64,000 bases of DNA. It comes from a virus. The notes below the pieces were generated by a model. That model saw only the letters and a list, made by a program, of their open reading frames with translations. It was not told the origin of the DNA and searched no databases. Of the stretch, positions 49,779 through 58,393 are shown in pieces. The position numbers and the translations under genes are program-made. Each line of letters opens with the position of its first letter. The first letter of the stretch is position 1. Location of the stretch: the IMG/VR virus record IMGVR_UViG_3300036795_000124, positions 1 to 64,000 of that record. The stretch is one strand, 5' to 3'.

Positions 49779-50047
49779 CCACATTCGTCCCCTTCACACC
49801 GCCGGTCCAAGGCACCTTCAGCTTTACCGCGACGCTGGACGGCAACAGTTATCAGATGAGCGTCCCATGGCTCGCCTTCGGCAAACGCTGGTATCTGCAA
49901 TGCCTGGCCCCGGGCAATGTGCCGGTCTTCTACAAGGCGCTGGTGGGCTCGCCCGATACCGGCGATATCAACCTGCTGTTCGGCTATTTCATCATCTCGA
50001 AAATGGTGTTCCGGGTCTCGACCCAGACCTTCGAGATCACGCCTTGA
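49775..50047 (+). CDS. Small tail protein
   Basis: 90 residues, ATGA overlap. The beta-rich sequence SVPWLAFGKRWYLQCLAPGN is known to me from small baseplate-associated proteins. Function unknown. Confidence 0.55.
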   Translation: MTTFVPFTPPVQGTFSFTATLDGNSYQMSVPWLAFGKRWYLQCLAPGNVPVFYKALVGSPDTGDINLLFGYFIISKMVFRVSTQTFEITP

Positions 50048-50063
50048 TCCTACGGGGGCCGCT

Positions 50064-51092
50064 TTGAGGTTCTATCAGATCAAGATCACCAACCCGAAGG
50101 ATGAGCCGGTGACATTCCCGTCGCTAGCGGGGAGCGGCATGCCACCAGGGGTGATCACCTCGCAATTGAAGGATGGGACGATCAATCCAGCGGCGCTCAA
50201 CATCGAGATCGACCTGATCGTCTACGGCGCCGTGTCCGCCGCCGATTCGGCCTCCTATCTCCGCATCTGGGGGCTGTCGCTCAAGGAGCTCTCGTCGGCG
50301 TTCAATCTCAACGGCATGAAAATCCAGATCACCGGCGGCATGGCGAAAGGCTATCCGCTGGCTGATCCGCAGCAACAGGGCATGCTGATCAAGGGCAACA
50401 TCAATCAGGCCTTCGGCAATTGGATCGGCACGGACATGACGCTCGATATGTACCTGCGGGCGGAGGATTTCGGTTCGCTCGAGGCGCCAGCGAATTATAC
50501 CCAGACCTGGGCCAAGGGGGAACCGCTGGCGGACATGATCGCGCGCGCGCTGAAGGTGGTGGCACCCAATCTCAAACCGGAGATCACCATCTCGTCCGAT
50601 CGCGTGGCCAACCAGGACAAGCCCTCGGTTTATTCGACGCTGTCGCAATTCGCCCAGATGGTCCAGAATCAGACCTATCACGCGCTGAGCCCCACCGATC
50701 AGGGCGTGATCATCGCCTCGGACGGCCAGACGATTCGGGTGTTCGAAAAGGGATCAGGCAAAACGGACGGTGCCAAGCAGATCAAATTCCAGGACCTGTT
50801 GGGCCAGGTGACCTGGATCGAGCCAAAGGTCGTCCAGGCAAAACTGGTCATGCGCGGGGATCTTCGCATCGGCGACGTGATCACGTTTCCCGAGGGCCTG
50901 GTGGTGACGACCTCGGCCAACGCCATGTCGGCGTTCGGCGGCACCGGGAGTGCGCATCCGGCGAATTCGCTGACCATCTCGGGCACGTTCCAGATCGTCC
51001 AGATGCAGCATTGGGGTAATTTCCGCATCGCCGATGCGGCGGCGTGGAACACCACCATCAATTGCGCCATCATGGCCGACAATCCGGCGTAA
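50064..51092 (+). CDS. Baseplate hub-like protein
   Basis: 342 residues from TTG behind GGGGG; no ATG fits. Residues 1-130 are beta-rich (FYQIKITNPKDEPVTF). A central region of gpD-like type follows (LADMIARALKVVAPNLKPEI...). The protein probably forms the hub that holds the spike; inferred from order. Confidence 0.5.
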   Translation: MRFYQIKITNPKDEPVTFPSLAGSGMPPGVITSQLKDGTINPAALNIEIDLIVYGAVSAADSASYLRIWGLSLKELSSAFNLNGMKIQITGGMAKGYPLADPQQQGMLIKGNINQAFGNWIGTDMTLDMYLRAEDFGSLEAPANYTQTWAKGEPLADMIARALKVVAPNLKPEITISSDRVANQDKPSVYSTLSQFAQMVQNQTYHALSPTDQGVIIASDGQTIRVFEKGSGKTDGAKQIKFQDLLGQVTWIEPKVVQAKLVMRGDLRIGDVITFPEGLVVTTSANAMSAFGGTGSAHPANSLTISGTFQIVQMQHWGNFRIADAAAWNTTINCAIMADNPA

Positions 51093-51102
51093 GGGATGGC
51101 CG

Positions 51103-51729
51103 ATGGCCGCAACCAATAGCCAGAAGACACCGCACCTCCAATCGCTGAACCGCATCGCCTACAAGGGCGGCGCGAATTCGACCGCGGTACTGGGCAAGAC
51201 GCTGCCGTGCAGCGTCACCAAGGTCCAAGGTTCGGTCGTGACCGTCAAATTCGAGATCAACGCCGCGCCATTTACCCTGCCGCCGGCGACCATGCCGGTG
51301 TTCGGGCCTGAATACATCCGTTATCCCATCCAGGTAGGCTGCAAGGGCATGGCGATCGCCGCCAACGCCTACCTCGGCGGGATGTCCGGCCTGGGCGTGG
51401 GGGTGGCCACCCTGGCCGAGCCCCCCAATCTGTCGGCGCTGGTGTTCCTGCCGTTCGGCAACGTCGATTTCTCGGCGGTCGATGGCAACGCGCTCGTATT
51501 GTATGGACCGGATGGCGTCGTCATCCGCGACATCGACAGCAATTGCGTGCTGACCCTCCGCGATGACGGGATCGCGACGTTGCAGGGCAATCTGCATGTC
51601 ACCGGCGCGATCATCGCTGGATTCGGCACCGGCGATCAGGTGGGATTGCAGACGCACGGCCATCCGCAGGGCGCTGACAGCCACGGCGACAGCGAGGAGC
51701 CCACCGGCTCGCCGATACCAGGGACATAG
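51103..51729 (+). CDS. Baseplate spike-like protein (gpV/Gp45 type)
   Basis: 208 residues. An OB-fold-like start (AVLGKTLPCSVTKVQGSVVTVKFEIN), a beta-helical part, and a C-terminal HGHPQGADSHGDS...TGSP. The HxH motif near the tip binds an iron ion in known membrane-piercing spikes. Confidence 0.65.
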   Translation: MAATNSQKTPHLQSLNRIAYKGGANSTAVLGKTLPCSVTKVQGSVVTVKFEINAAPFTLPPATMPVFGPEYIRYPIQVGCKGMAIAANAYLGGMSGLGVGVATLAEPPNLSALVFLPFGNVDFSAVDGNALVLYGPDGVVIRDIDSNCVLTLRDDGIATLQGNLHVTGAIIAGFGTGDQVGLQTHGHPQGADSHGDSEEPTGSPIPGT

Positions 51730-51731
51730 CG

Positions 51732-52172
51732 ATGCGCACCTATGGCAGGATCGAGGACCCATCAGGGGTCAAGGTGTGGGTCCAGGTCGATCCCGATCCG
51801 AAGGGATTCCTTGATGCGATCTATCTGACCGCGTTGTGCCAGGTCTTCAAACTGAACCTTGGCGAGAGCCCATTCTTCGCCGATTGGGGATTGCCGGCGC
51901 TGCAAAGCGTCATGCAGCAGATCGCACCGGATTATTATGTCGCGCTGACCCAGCAGCGCTTCGCGCCGTATTTTCTCTATCTCGGCGTCTCGCGACTACC
52001 GACGTTCCAACCGACCTACAATGTCTCGGTGATGTTTCAGAACGGCGCACAGGCGCAGATCGAACTCATACCGACCGTGCTGCAGGACGGCTTTGGACGA
52101 CCAATTCTCGACGGCTACGGAAATCCGATACTCTCTGGCACCACCAGTTCCGGTAATCGAGTCCCGCAATAG
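51732..52172 (+). CDS. Baseplate wedge protein (gp25/W-like)
   Basis: 146 residues. The form LDAIYLTALCQVFKLNLGESPFFADWGLPA is typical of the small wedge protein that precedes baseplate J. Assignment by pattern and order. Confidence 0.6.
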   Translation: MRTYGRIEDPSGVKVWVQVDPDPKGFLDAIYLTALCQVFKLNLGESPFFADWGLPALQSVMQQIAPDYYVALTQQRFAPYFLYLGVSRLPTFQPTYNVSVMFQNGAQAQIELIPTVLQDGFGRPILDGYGNPILSGTTSSGNRVPQ

Positions 52173-52184
52173 GAGGAGCCGCCA

Positions 52185-52415
52185 ATGCCACTCGAGGAAG
52201 GATCATCGAAGGCCACGATCGGACGCAACATCGCCACGGAGATGCATCACGGGAAACCGCAGCCGCAGGCCGTCGCCATCGCTATGCGTGTTGCGGGCAA
52301 GTCCTACAAAGACGACTGCCCGCAGACCGGCTACATGGATGCCTGCCGGCGTAGCGATGCCGCCGGCATGGCCGCCCATTCACAGGCCATGCTGCGCGGC
52401 CGCATGGTGCGTTGA
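52185..52415 (+). CDS. Small conserved phage protein
   Basis: 76 residues, ATG behind [43 protein letters not shown] is a motif of small phage proteins of unknown role; it often occurs near tail genes. Confidence 0.6.
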   Translation: MPLEEGSSKATIGRNIATEMHHGKPQPQAVAIAMRVAGKSYKDDCPQTGYMDACRRSDAAGMAAHSQAMLRGRMVR

Positions 52416-53902
52416 TGTCGCTCACGTTTTCCGCCGGCCCCAATCCGCTGATCTTCCCCGTCGTGATGACGATCGCGGGCGTCCAGCCGCAGGCTCCGAT
52501 CGCGCTCAATCAGCAATTGATCACGCTGGTGACCTTCGGGACCGATCCCACCGGTGCCCAGGTGATGCAGCCGAATCCAGGCTATACCGCCGGTCTGCCG
52601 GGCAGTTTGATCGAGGACATCTCGTCAACCGATACCGCGTCTAATGTGCTGATGGACCAGGCCCGGGTCGAGCTCATCAATTCGATGACGCCTTATGGTT
52701 GCAACGCGTTCATTCTCAATCAGCTGGGCCAGTTGAAGGGCGTGGCCCCGGGCGAGACGACCAACATGAGCGTCCCCGTGATCTTCTCGGGCACGGTCAA
52801 TTTCATCGTCCAGAGCGGCTTTCTGATCTCGGATGGCACGCATACCTATGTCACCCAGCAAGCGGTCACTATCGGATCGGGCGGCGCCTCGCCCACGGTC
52901 ACGGCGATCGCCACCCAGCCGGGCATCTGGGCGATCCCCGCCGCCTCGGTCATCGATATCGTGACTTCGGTTGATGGCTCTATCACGCTGTCGGTGACCA
53001 ACCCCTCGGACGGGTCGGGCGGGACCATCGTCGAGACCGAACAGGAATATCGCCTGCGCGTGCTGCAAGCCGAGATCGCGACATGCCAGGGCACGGCGGA
53101 ATTCCTCAAGACGTTGCTGATGGAAATCCCCGGCGTAGTGCCCACCGAGGTCCGCATCCTCTCGGTGGGCGGCGGCGGGTGGCAGATCGTCTGCGGCGGA
53201 TCGAATCCTGATCCATCACAGATCGCGGGGGCGATCTTCCTCGGCGTGCCCGATCCCGGCGTGCTCCAGCCTGCCGTGCTGACTGTCGCATCGATTACCC
53301 AGGCCAATCCCGGCGTGATGACGACCAACACCAAGCATGGCTACGCGACCGGCCAGGTGGTCAGCTTTACCGGCGTGGGCGGTATGACCTCGCTGAATAC
53401 CGGGACCTATCCGATCACGGTCACCGGACCGAACAGGTTCGCGCTGACCGGCCTCGATACCACCGGCTTTCCGGCATATACGACCGGCGGCGTGGTCTCG
53501 CCCAATCTCCACAATACCTCTGTGACCATCAACGATTTTCCCGACAACTATGTCATCCCGTTCATCACGCCGTTTTCCCAGACGACACTGATCGAGCTGA
53601 CCTGGAATACCGCGAGCGCATTCGCCGCCGCGTCGACGTTCAATCAGCAGGCCCAGGCCGCGATTGTCGATTACATCAATTCGATCCCAACCGGGGCGCC
53701 GATCAACATCCTTGCGATGCAGGAGGCGGTGCAAGCTGCTGTTTCCAATCTGCTGCCGCTGAGTCAGCTGGTGCGCATGATCTGGGTGGTCACCATCGAC
53801 GGCATCGTCACCGCCCCATTGACGGGGACCTATGAAATCCTCGGCGATCCGTTGTCCTATTTCAACACGACGTCGGCCGGGGTCACGGTGGCGCAAGGAT
53901 GA
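52415..53902 (+). CDS. Baseplate J-like protein
   Basis: 495 residues, ATG in a TGATG overlap. The order VDVVTSVDG-type motif, ETEQEYRLRVLQAEIATCQGTAEFLKTLLMEIPGV and a C-terminal LTWNTASAFAAASTFNQQAQAAIVDYIN match gpJ. An Ig-like insert (about residues 285-360) is present. It joins wedge segments of the baseplate. Confidence 0.75.
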   Translation: MSLTFSAGPNPLIFPVVMTIAGVQPQAPIALNQQLITLVTFGTDPTGAQVMQPNPGYTAGLPGSLIEDISSTDTASNVLMDQARVELINSMTPYGCNAFILNQLGQLKGVAPGETTNMSVPVIFSGTVNFIVQSGFLISDGTHTYVTQQAVTIGSGGASPTVTAIATQPGIWAIPAASVIDIVTSVDGSITLSVTNPSDGSGGTIVETEQEYRLRVLQAEIATCQGTAEFLKTLLMEIPGVVPTEVRILSVGGGGWQIVCGGSNPDPSQIAGAIFLGVPDPGVLQPAVLTVASITQANPGVMTTNTKHGYATGQVVSFTGVGGMTSLNTGTYPITVTGPNRFALTGLDTTGFPAYTTGGVVSPNLHNTSVTINDFPDNYVIPFITPFSQTTLIELTWNTASAFAAASTFNQQAQAAIVDYINSIPTGAPINILAMQEAVQAAVSNLLPLSQLVRMIWVVTIDGIVTAPLTGTYEILGDPLSYFNTTSAGVTVAQG

Positions 53903-54546
53903 GCGGCGCGGTCCAGAATGGCACGCCGTTTCCGCCTTTGAGAGCAGTCACAGTTCAGGCTATTATTCCATCGTATCTATATGCCGAGTACCAGGACGAC
54001 TATTGGGTTCCATATTTCGTTACCGCCTACAACATCATGTCGCAGGAGTGGCTCGATTGGATCAATCTGATCAATCTGCCGGTCTGGGCGTCGTTGGCGG
54101 GGCAATTGCTCGATTGGATCGGCGCGGGCGTCTATGGCTATCCCCGGCCGCAACTCTCGATCACCAATAACACGTATGCCGGCGGCTACAATTCCACACC
54201 GTACAACACGATCGCCTACAACGATCAGCGGATCATCTCAACCTCGATCCTGCTCAGCGTCACCGACGATGTCTATCGCCGCTGCCTGACGTGGCATCTC
54301 TATGTAGGCGACGGCTATCAGTTCACCACCAAATGGCTGAAAAAACGCGTGCATCGATTCATCAACGGAGACAACGGCTATCTGGCGGAAAATGACACCA
54401 CCGAGGACGTGAGCATCGCCTGGTCCGGCACCACCGCGACGATCTCGCTGGTCTCCCAGCCGATCTCGATGATCTTCCAGGTCGCGGTTACCGATGGCGT
54501 GCTGCGGCTGCCTTTCCAGTATGATTTCACCATCACCCTGACATAA
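53899..54546 (+). CDS. Baseplate/tail protein (tail protein I position)
   Basis: 215 residues, ATGA overlap. Trp/Tyr-rich; FVTAYNIMSQEWLDWINLINLPVW, then a C-terminal beta domain. It lies between gpJ and the fibre, where gpI-type proteins link baseplate and fibre. Confidence 0.55.
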   Translation: MSGAVQNGTPFPPLRAVTVQAIIPSYLYAEYQDDYWVPYFVTAYNIMSQEWLDWINLINLPVWASLAGQLLDWIGAGVYGYPRPQLSITNNTYAGGYNSTPYNTIAYNDQRIISTSILLSVTDDVYRRCLTWHLYVGDGYQFTTKWLKKRVHRFINGDNGYLAENDTTEDVSIAWSGTTATISLVSQPISMIFQVAVTDGVLRLPFQYDFTITLT

Positions 54547-54563
54547 CGACATAGAGGCAGCCG

Positions 54564-56294
54564 ATGGCGATCTTCCTGTTCTCCGATAATGGCACTTCGA
54601 CGCTGGCGGCTAATATTGGACCTTCGGCGACCTCGATCACGCTGGCACCCGGCGATGGTGCGAAATTCCCAACGCCAGCAGCAGGCCAATTATTCACCCT
54701 GACGTTGAATGACGCGGCGACGCATCTGCAATTCGAGACCACCTATTGCACGCATCGCGCCGGCGATGTGCTGACCGTCACACGCGGACAGGAGGGGACC
54801 ACCGCGCAATCCTGGGTCATCGGCGATCAGGCATTCAACGGTCCCACGTCCGGGACGATGCAAAATATCTTGCAGATTCCGCACATTACCGATGGCTCCC
54901 TAAGCCCGATCGTCAACAACCTGACGGTCGGCGGCAGCGAGACCATTGGTGGCAATCTGGGCGTTGCCGGCACCGTGTCGTCTGTTGGTGTCGTCATTCC
55001 GTGGAGCGCGTCATTCCCGGGGGGTTATCCAAGGGGTGCGATTGTTCAATCCGCCACTGTGCTCGGAAGATTTTGGGTCTCCACTGCTGACAACAACACG
55101 ACCAACCCAGACACCGGAGGGGCGAACTGGCTGTCAGTTATCCCCGTGGGCGCCAACCCGACCGCCACGGCTGGCCCCAATGCCATCAACGGTTCGGCCG
55201 TGACGTTCATGCGCTCGGACGCGGCTCCCGCCGTGCAGACGGCCACGACCGGGCAAAAAGGTCTGGTGGAACCTGACGGCACGACAATCACGATATCCAG
55301 CGGCGTGATATCGGCGGTCGGGGTCGGACACAACCCGACCGCCACCGCCGGCCCGACGGCAGTTAACGGTTCGGCCGTGACGTTCATGCGCTCGGACGCG
55401 GCTCCCGCGGTTCGTCTGGCAACGACCGGACAGACCGGCCTCGTGCAGCCCGACGGCACGACGATCGGGATATCCGGAGGCGTGATATTTTCGCTTGGCC
55501 GCATACGATTGACGGCTGACCTAAACATCTTTGTTGCGACCACCGGAAGCGACACCGCCAATACCGGACTCACGATAGGCTCACCGTTTGCCACGACACA
55601 ACACGCATGGAATATCATCGTCAAAAATTATGACATGAACGGGTTCAACATTAACGTAAATGTTGCAGACGGGGTATATTCAAGTGGAGCACTTTGCTTT
55701 GGAGCTCTTGTCGGAAACGGTACCGTAAATTTTATCGGCAATGTAATAACGCCGCCTAACGTCTTAATATCAGTCACAAATCAACACTGCTTTGTCGCAG
55801 GCGCTGGCGCCAGCATAACTCTGGCAGGTTTCAAATTAGAAGCTACTGGAACAGGGTCCGTTGGACTGGCGGCCTGCGCGTTGCTATCAAGTCAATCAAC
55901 GGTAGGCATCGTAAATAACATGGAGTTCGGACATTGCGATGGATTTCATATTTACGCGTCTGCTGGAAGTAACGTTGGCATCAGCACGGCGGGTTACGAA
56001 ATATCTGGAGGAGCGCAAGCCCATTTCCTTTCCGACACCGGAGCGCCAATCAGCGCCAATACGAACGTATCAATTATAATAAGCGGAACGCCTGCGTTTA
56101 GCACAGCGTTCGCCTACGCGAATCTTACTGGCGTCATCAGCATGCCGACTCCTACCATGTCATTCTTTGGTGGCTCAACAGGTCTTAGATATCTGGCAAA
56201 CTTAAATGGCGTCATCGCGACAAATGGGGGAGGTCCGAACTACTTTCCTGGAACCGTTGCTGGAACTGTCGCCGCTGGCGGGCAGTACTCTTGA
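54564..56294 (+). CDS. Tail fibre with two internal repeats and an A+T-rich tip
   Basis: 576 residues, behind GAGGCAGCCG. The N-terminal 130 residues form a baseplate-binding part. Two related units (about 192-249 and 254-311) share NPTATAGP.A.NGSAVTFMRSDAAPAV and GLV.PDGTTI.IS.GVI. From about residue 320 the DNA is clearly less G+C-rich, and the protein becomes a beta-helix-like receptor-binding tip. This pattern indicates exchange of the tip. Confidence 0.75.
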   Translation: MAIFLFSDNGTSTLAANIGPSATSITLAPGDGAKFPTPAAGQLFTLTLNDAATHLQFETTYCTHRAGDVLTVTRGQEGTTAQSWVIGDQAFNGPTSGTMQNILQIPHITDGSLSPIVNNLTVGGSETIGGNLGVAGTVSSVGVVIPWSASFPGGYPRGAIVQSATVLGRFWVSTADNNTTNPDTGGANWLSVIPVGANPTATAGPNAINGSAVTFMRSDAAPAVQTATTGQKGLVEPDGTTITISSGVISAVGVGHNPTATAGPTAVNGSAVTFMRSDAAPAVRLATTGQTGLVQPDGTTIGISGGVIFSLGRIRLTADLNIFVATTGSDTANTGLTIGSPFATTQHAWNIIVKNYDMNGFNINVNVADGVYSSGALCFGALVGNGTVNFIGNVITPPNVLISVTNQHCFVAGAGASITLAGFKLEATGTGSVGLAACALLSSQSTVGIVNNMEFGHCDGFHIYASAGSNVGISTAGYEISGGAQAHFLSDTGAPISANTNVSIIISGTPAFSTAFAYANLTGVISMPTPTMSFFGGSTGLRYLANLNGVIATNGGGPNYFPGTVAGTVAAGGQYS

Positions 56295-56311
56295 GAGAAA
56301 GGAAAAAACCG

Positions 56312-56698
56312 ATGACCGCAGTATCGCCGTCGACGTGGCTCGCGCGCTTGTGGCAAGAGGCAGCGCAGATCTTCGACAAGTGGAGCGTCGATGGCGCCAA
56401 GGGCGAGCACGACGGACCGGCGGCGGAGCATCCCGACGTCCAAGCGGTCGCGGCCCAGCTTGCCGAGACCAAGCCCCCCGACATCACCGCCGATCAGGCG
56501 GCGATCGCAGATCATATCTCCCAGGTGGTCTTCGGCATGCAAAGCCATGCTGCGATGCTGATCAGCAAGCCCGGCGCCGACGATGCCTTTGAGGGCAAAG
56601 CGGCCGATGACCCCGGGGCCGATCCCGGCAAGGATCAGGGCGATCCAAGCAGCGACAAGATAAAGCCGAACAAAAAGCCCAAGCCGGAGAATGATTAA
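56312..56698 (+). CDS. Hypothetical protein at the end of the tail operon
   Basis: 128 residues behind GAGAAAGGAAAAAACC. The N-terminus is helical; the last 30 residues are a charged Asp/Lys/Pro tail. Last rightward gene of the late block. Unrecognised; could be a fibre chaperone. Confidence 0.5.
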   Translation: MTAVSPSTWLARLWQEAAQIFDKWSVDGAKGEHDGPAAEHPDVQAVAAQLAETKPPDITADQAAIADHISQVVFGMQSHAAMLISKPGADDAFEGKAADDPGADPGKDQGDPSSDKIKPNKKPKPEND

Positions 56699-56704
56699 CA
56701 GCGT

Positions 56705-56745
56705 TGGCGGAGTGGGCGGGAGTCGAACCCGACTCGACTGATCAA
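56705..56745 (-). other. tRNA-Ser 3'-end-like fragment (candidate attachment site)
   Basis: The minus strand reads CGGGTTCGACTCCCG (T-arm), then CCACTCC-G-CCA, like the last 35 bases of a bacterial tRNA-Ser. The 5' half with a normal D-arm is absent. Phages that integrate into tRNA genes carry such a fragment as attP, but no integrase is in the window. Confidence 0.35.
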
Positions 56746-56747
56746 GC

Positions 56748-56768
56748 CGAGGCGCCGCGAAGGCGCGC
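56748..56768. terminator. Hairpin between convergent genes
   Basis: GGCGCC-GCGAA-GGCGCGC can form a strong G/C stem between the end of the late operon and a leftward gene. No U-run follows, so terminator function is only suggested. Confidence 0.3.
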
Positions 56769-56779
56769 ACACCGTTATT

Positions 56780-56977
56780 TCAGGGCCGGTGGCGTTTGCG
56801 CGGCGCGTCTTTCAGCAATTGCGCGATCGCGAGCGCGGCGATGGGCGTGATCGGCACCTTGCCGGTCGCCCACCGCCGCAATGTCGAGACATCGATCCGC
56901 AGAGTTTTGGCGAGCTGCTTGCGCCAATATTCGCCGAACAGCCGCTCACCCGCAGCGATGAGTTCTGAGGGTGTCAT
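56780..56977 (-). CDS. XRE-like HTH protein
   Basis: 65 residues from MTPSELI (an upstream TTG would add five). Residues 15-50 (WRKQLAKTLRIDVSTLRRWATGKVPI) form a helix-turn-helix of the type used by phage regulators. It follows the Ro60 remnant. Targets unknown. Confidence 0.6.
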   Translation of the reverse strand: MTPSELIAAGERLFGEYWRKQLAKTLRIDVSTLRRWATGKVPITPIAALAIAQLLKDAPRKRHRP

Positions 56978-56988
56978 CTCAGCGGCCC

Positions 56989-57608
56989 TCAATCAGCCGC
57001 CTCGTGCTCCATGACCCACCGGAGCACGTGCTCCGACATGCCATCCAGATGGACCCACGCCCCGTAGCCCACGCCGTTCTGTGCGCTGGCCACGTTGATC
57101 GTATAGGCGCGCGGACACGCCGGGGCTGGCATTCCCCCGTTTGCCCACGTCGGCCGATGCGCCTGCTCGTCGGTGATCACGATCAGTCGGTCGTGTGGTA
57201 CCTGGGCATTGATCGCGGCCACCGCCTCGAACAACCGCGTGCCGACGTGCCATTGGCTCCTGACGATCGCATCGACGCCGGCCATGCCACGTCTTGGTGG
57301 GACCTCCACGGTCCGATCCGAGAAGCTGAACACGCGGAGCGCCTCGGCGTTGATCATCGAGGCCAGCGTGGCCGCAGCATCCATGCGCGTCTGACCGACA
57401 GCTTGACATCCATCGAACCGGACACGTCCACCAGGACCACGGTACGGCCGCGCAGGACGGGCAGCTCGCCGATCGCCTTGACCAAGACGGCGTCAAGTAC
57501 GGGCTCGAACTGAGGCGCGGCACGCGCGGCAGCGACGTAGCGGAACGGCAGCACGCGATCAGCACCCCCCTTGCGGGCTACCCACGCGCGATCAAGCCGG
57601 AAGATCAA
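56989..57608 (-). pseudogene. Broken Ro60/TROVE (Rsr) C-terminal half
   Basis: The first frame from 57608 (open to about 57650) reads VLPFRYVAAAR.APQFEP, then VVLVDVSGSMDVKLS, the vWA domain with its MIDAS motif D.SGS. After a shift near 57375 the second frame continues TRMDAAATLASMINAEALRVFSFSD, LIVITDEQ and YTINVASAQNGVGYGAWVHLDGMSE. Together these are the C-terminal half of a bacterial Ro60 (TROVE) protein. The N-terminal RNA-binding HEAT ring is missing, and a small deletion between LS and TRMD breaks the frame. Family role: an RNP with Y RNA in RNA quality control. Confidence 0.75.
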
Positions 57609-57944
57609 ACGACAGCGACACTCATTTTCAAGATGCAGTCGCCGCCTACGCTATCCGGTACGCACGTCATTCAAGGCCGTGAGAGATCAGGCGAAAACGG
57701 TAACAGTACGTGCTCTACCAGACTGAGCTAACGCCCCGTATATGTGGAGCGTGATGGATTCGAACCACCGACCCCGTCCTCCTTGAAGGAAGTAACCGTC
57801 ATCTACGCTACTCACGCACATTCAGCGGCGCGGCTTATGCGCGCCCATCATGCGCGGTGTCAAGCCCCTGGGAAAAGCTTTCGCGCCGCGCGCGATGCCG
57901 TGTTATAGCCGGCTTGTCACAGCCATCCTGGAAAGGAATACGCC
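57609..57944. other. Intergenic stretch around the Y RNA
   Basis: Apart from the Y RNA I see no gene. 57813-57944 holds only short G/C-rich inverted sequences and the ribosome-binding site GGAAAGGA of the next rightward gene. 57609-57689 may be the lost upstream part of the Ro60 gene. Confidence 0.4.
57690..57812 (-). ncRNA. yrlA: Y RNA (YrlA-like) with permuted tRNA-like domain
   Basis: On the minus strand, 5' to 3': stem strand GACGGTTAC (57800-57792), a small hairpin CTTCC-TTCAA-GGAGG, T-arm GGTGG-TTCGAAT-CCATC (57769-57753), acceptor strand ACGCTCC (57752-57746), linker of 8 nt, acceptor strand GGGGCGT (57737-57731), TA, a complete D-arm GCTCAGTCTGGTAGAGC (57728-57712), then GTTACCGTT (57704-57696), which closes the stem with one mismatch. 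All seven acceptor pairs form (one G-U). T-arm before D-arm, with the stem in place of the anticodon arm, is the design of bacterial YrlA RNAs bound by Ro60. It lies upstream of the Ro60 remnant on the same strand. Confidence 0.7.
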
Positions 57945-58049
57945 ATGAGCGGCACACAAGCGCAGGACCCCTCGCCCGAGCCACAGCCTGATCCTGCACC
58001 ACAGCCCGAGCCACAGCCCAATCCGCCAGCGGACCCGCCGGCCGCATAA
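57945..58049 (+). CDS. Proline-rich microprotein
   Basis: 34 residues behind GGAAAGGAATACGCC. Almost only Pro, Glu, Gln, Asp and Ala in repeats of PEPQP type. Low complexity; the good ribosome-binding site supports translation. Function unknown. Confidence 0.45.
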   Translation: MSGTQAQDPSPEPQPDPAPQPEPQPNPPADPPAA

Positions 58050-58080
58050 TTGTCACCGGCACGCGCATAATTCCACCGCA

Positions 58081-58108
58081 GGGGCGCATCCGTAAGGGGC
58101 GCCCCTTT
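58081..58108 (+). terminator. Terminator-like hairpin
   Basis: GGGGCG (58081-58086) can pair with CGCCC(C) (58100-58105), and AAGGGGCGCCCCTT is a perfect 14-bp palindrome followed by TTT. It sits between two small genes, so it may attenuate rather than stop transcription. Confidence 0.35.
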
Positions 58109-58123
58109 GCTTGTGAGGCCACC

Positions 58124-58285
58124 ATGTATCTGATCTTGATCATCCTCGTGATCTTGCTGCTGGCGGGCGGTGGTGGCTGGCATTACGGGCCGGCAATGGG
58201 ATGGGGCGCGCCGCATTATCTCGGCGGCGGGCTCGCCATCGTCCTGTTGATCATTCTCATTCTCGCCCTGTTGGGGCGCCTCTGA
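58124..58285 (+). CDS. DUF3309-like membrane microprotein
   Basis: 53 residues. Two hydrophobic segments (about 2-14 and 35-51) with a Gly/Trp/His-rich loop (GGGGWHYGPAMGWG), as in the small DUF3309 proteins of Alphaproteobacteria. Inner-membrane location is likely. Role unknown. Confidence 0.6.
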   Translation: MYLILIILVILLLAGGGGWHYGPAMGWGAPHYLGGGLAIVLLIILILALLGRL

Positions 58286-58393
58286 ATGGAGCAACTGTTT
58301 CCCGAATTGATCCAGGCGATCGCGACCGCGCTCGGCGCTGTGATCACCGCTACCGCCGCCAGCGCGCGCCCCATAATCAGGGAACATTCATGA
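58286..58393 (+). CDS. Hydrophobic microprotein
   Basis: 35 residues, starting immediately after the preceding stop. One amphipathic or membrane helix (IQAIATALGAVITATAASA). Ends in an ATGA overlap with the phosphatase-like gene. Low confidence but consistent spacing. Confidence 0.4.
   Translation: MEQLFPELIQAIATALGAVITATAASARPIIREHS

Noticed and set aside
57746-57815. tRNA with a TCA anticodon (suppressor or Sec) that could read the in-frame TGA at 6875
   Set aside because: A 7-base loop CTTCAAG can be drawn, but the acceptor pairs only 5 of 7 with its own 5' strand and the D-loop would be too long. The T-arm's acceptor strand pairs fully with the following D-arm unit, which fits a Y RNA better.
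57660-57815. Two adjacent tRNA genes
   Set aside because: The unit with the D-arm has no T-arm after it, and the unit with the T-arm has no normal D-arm before it.
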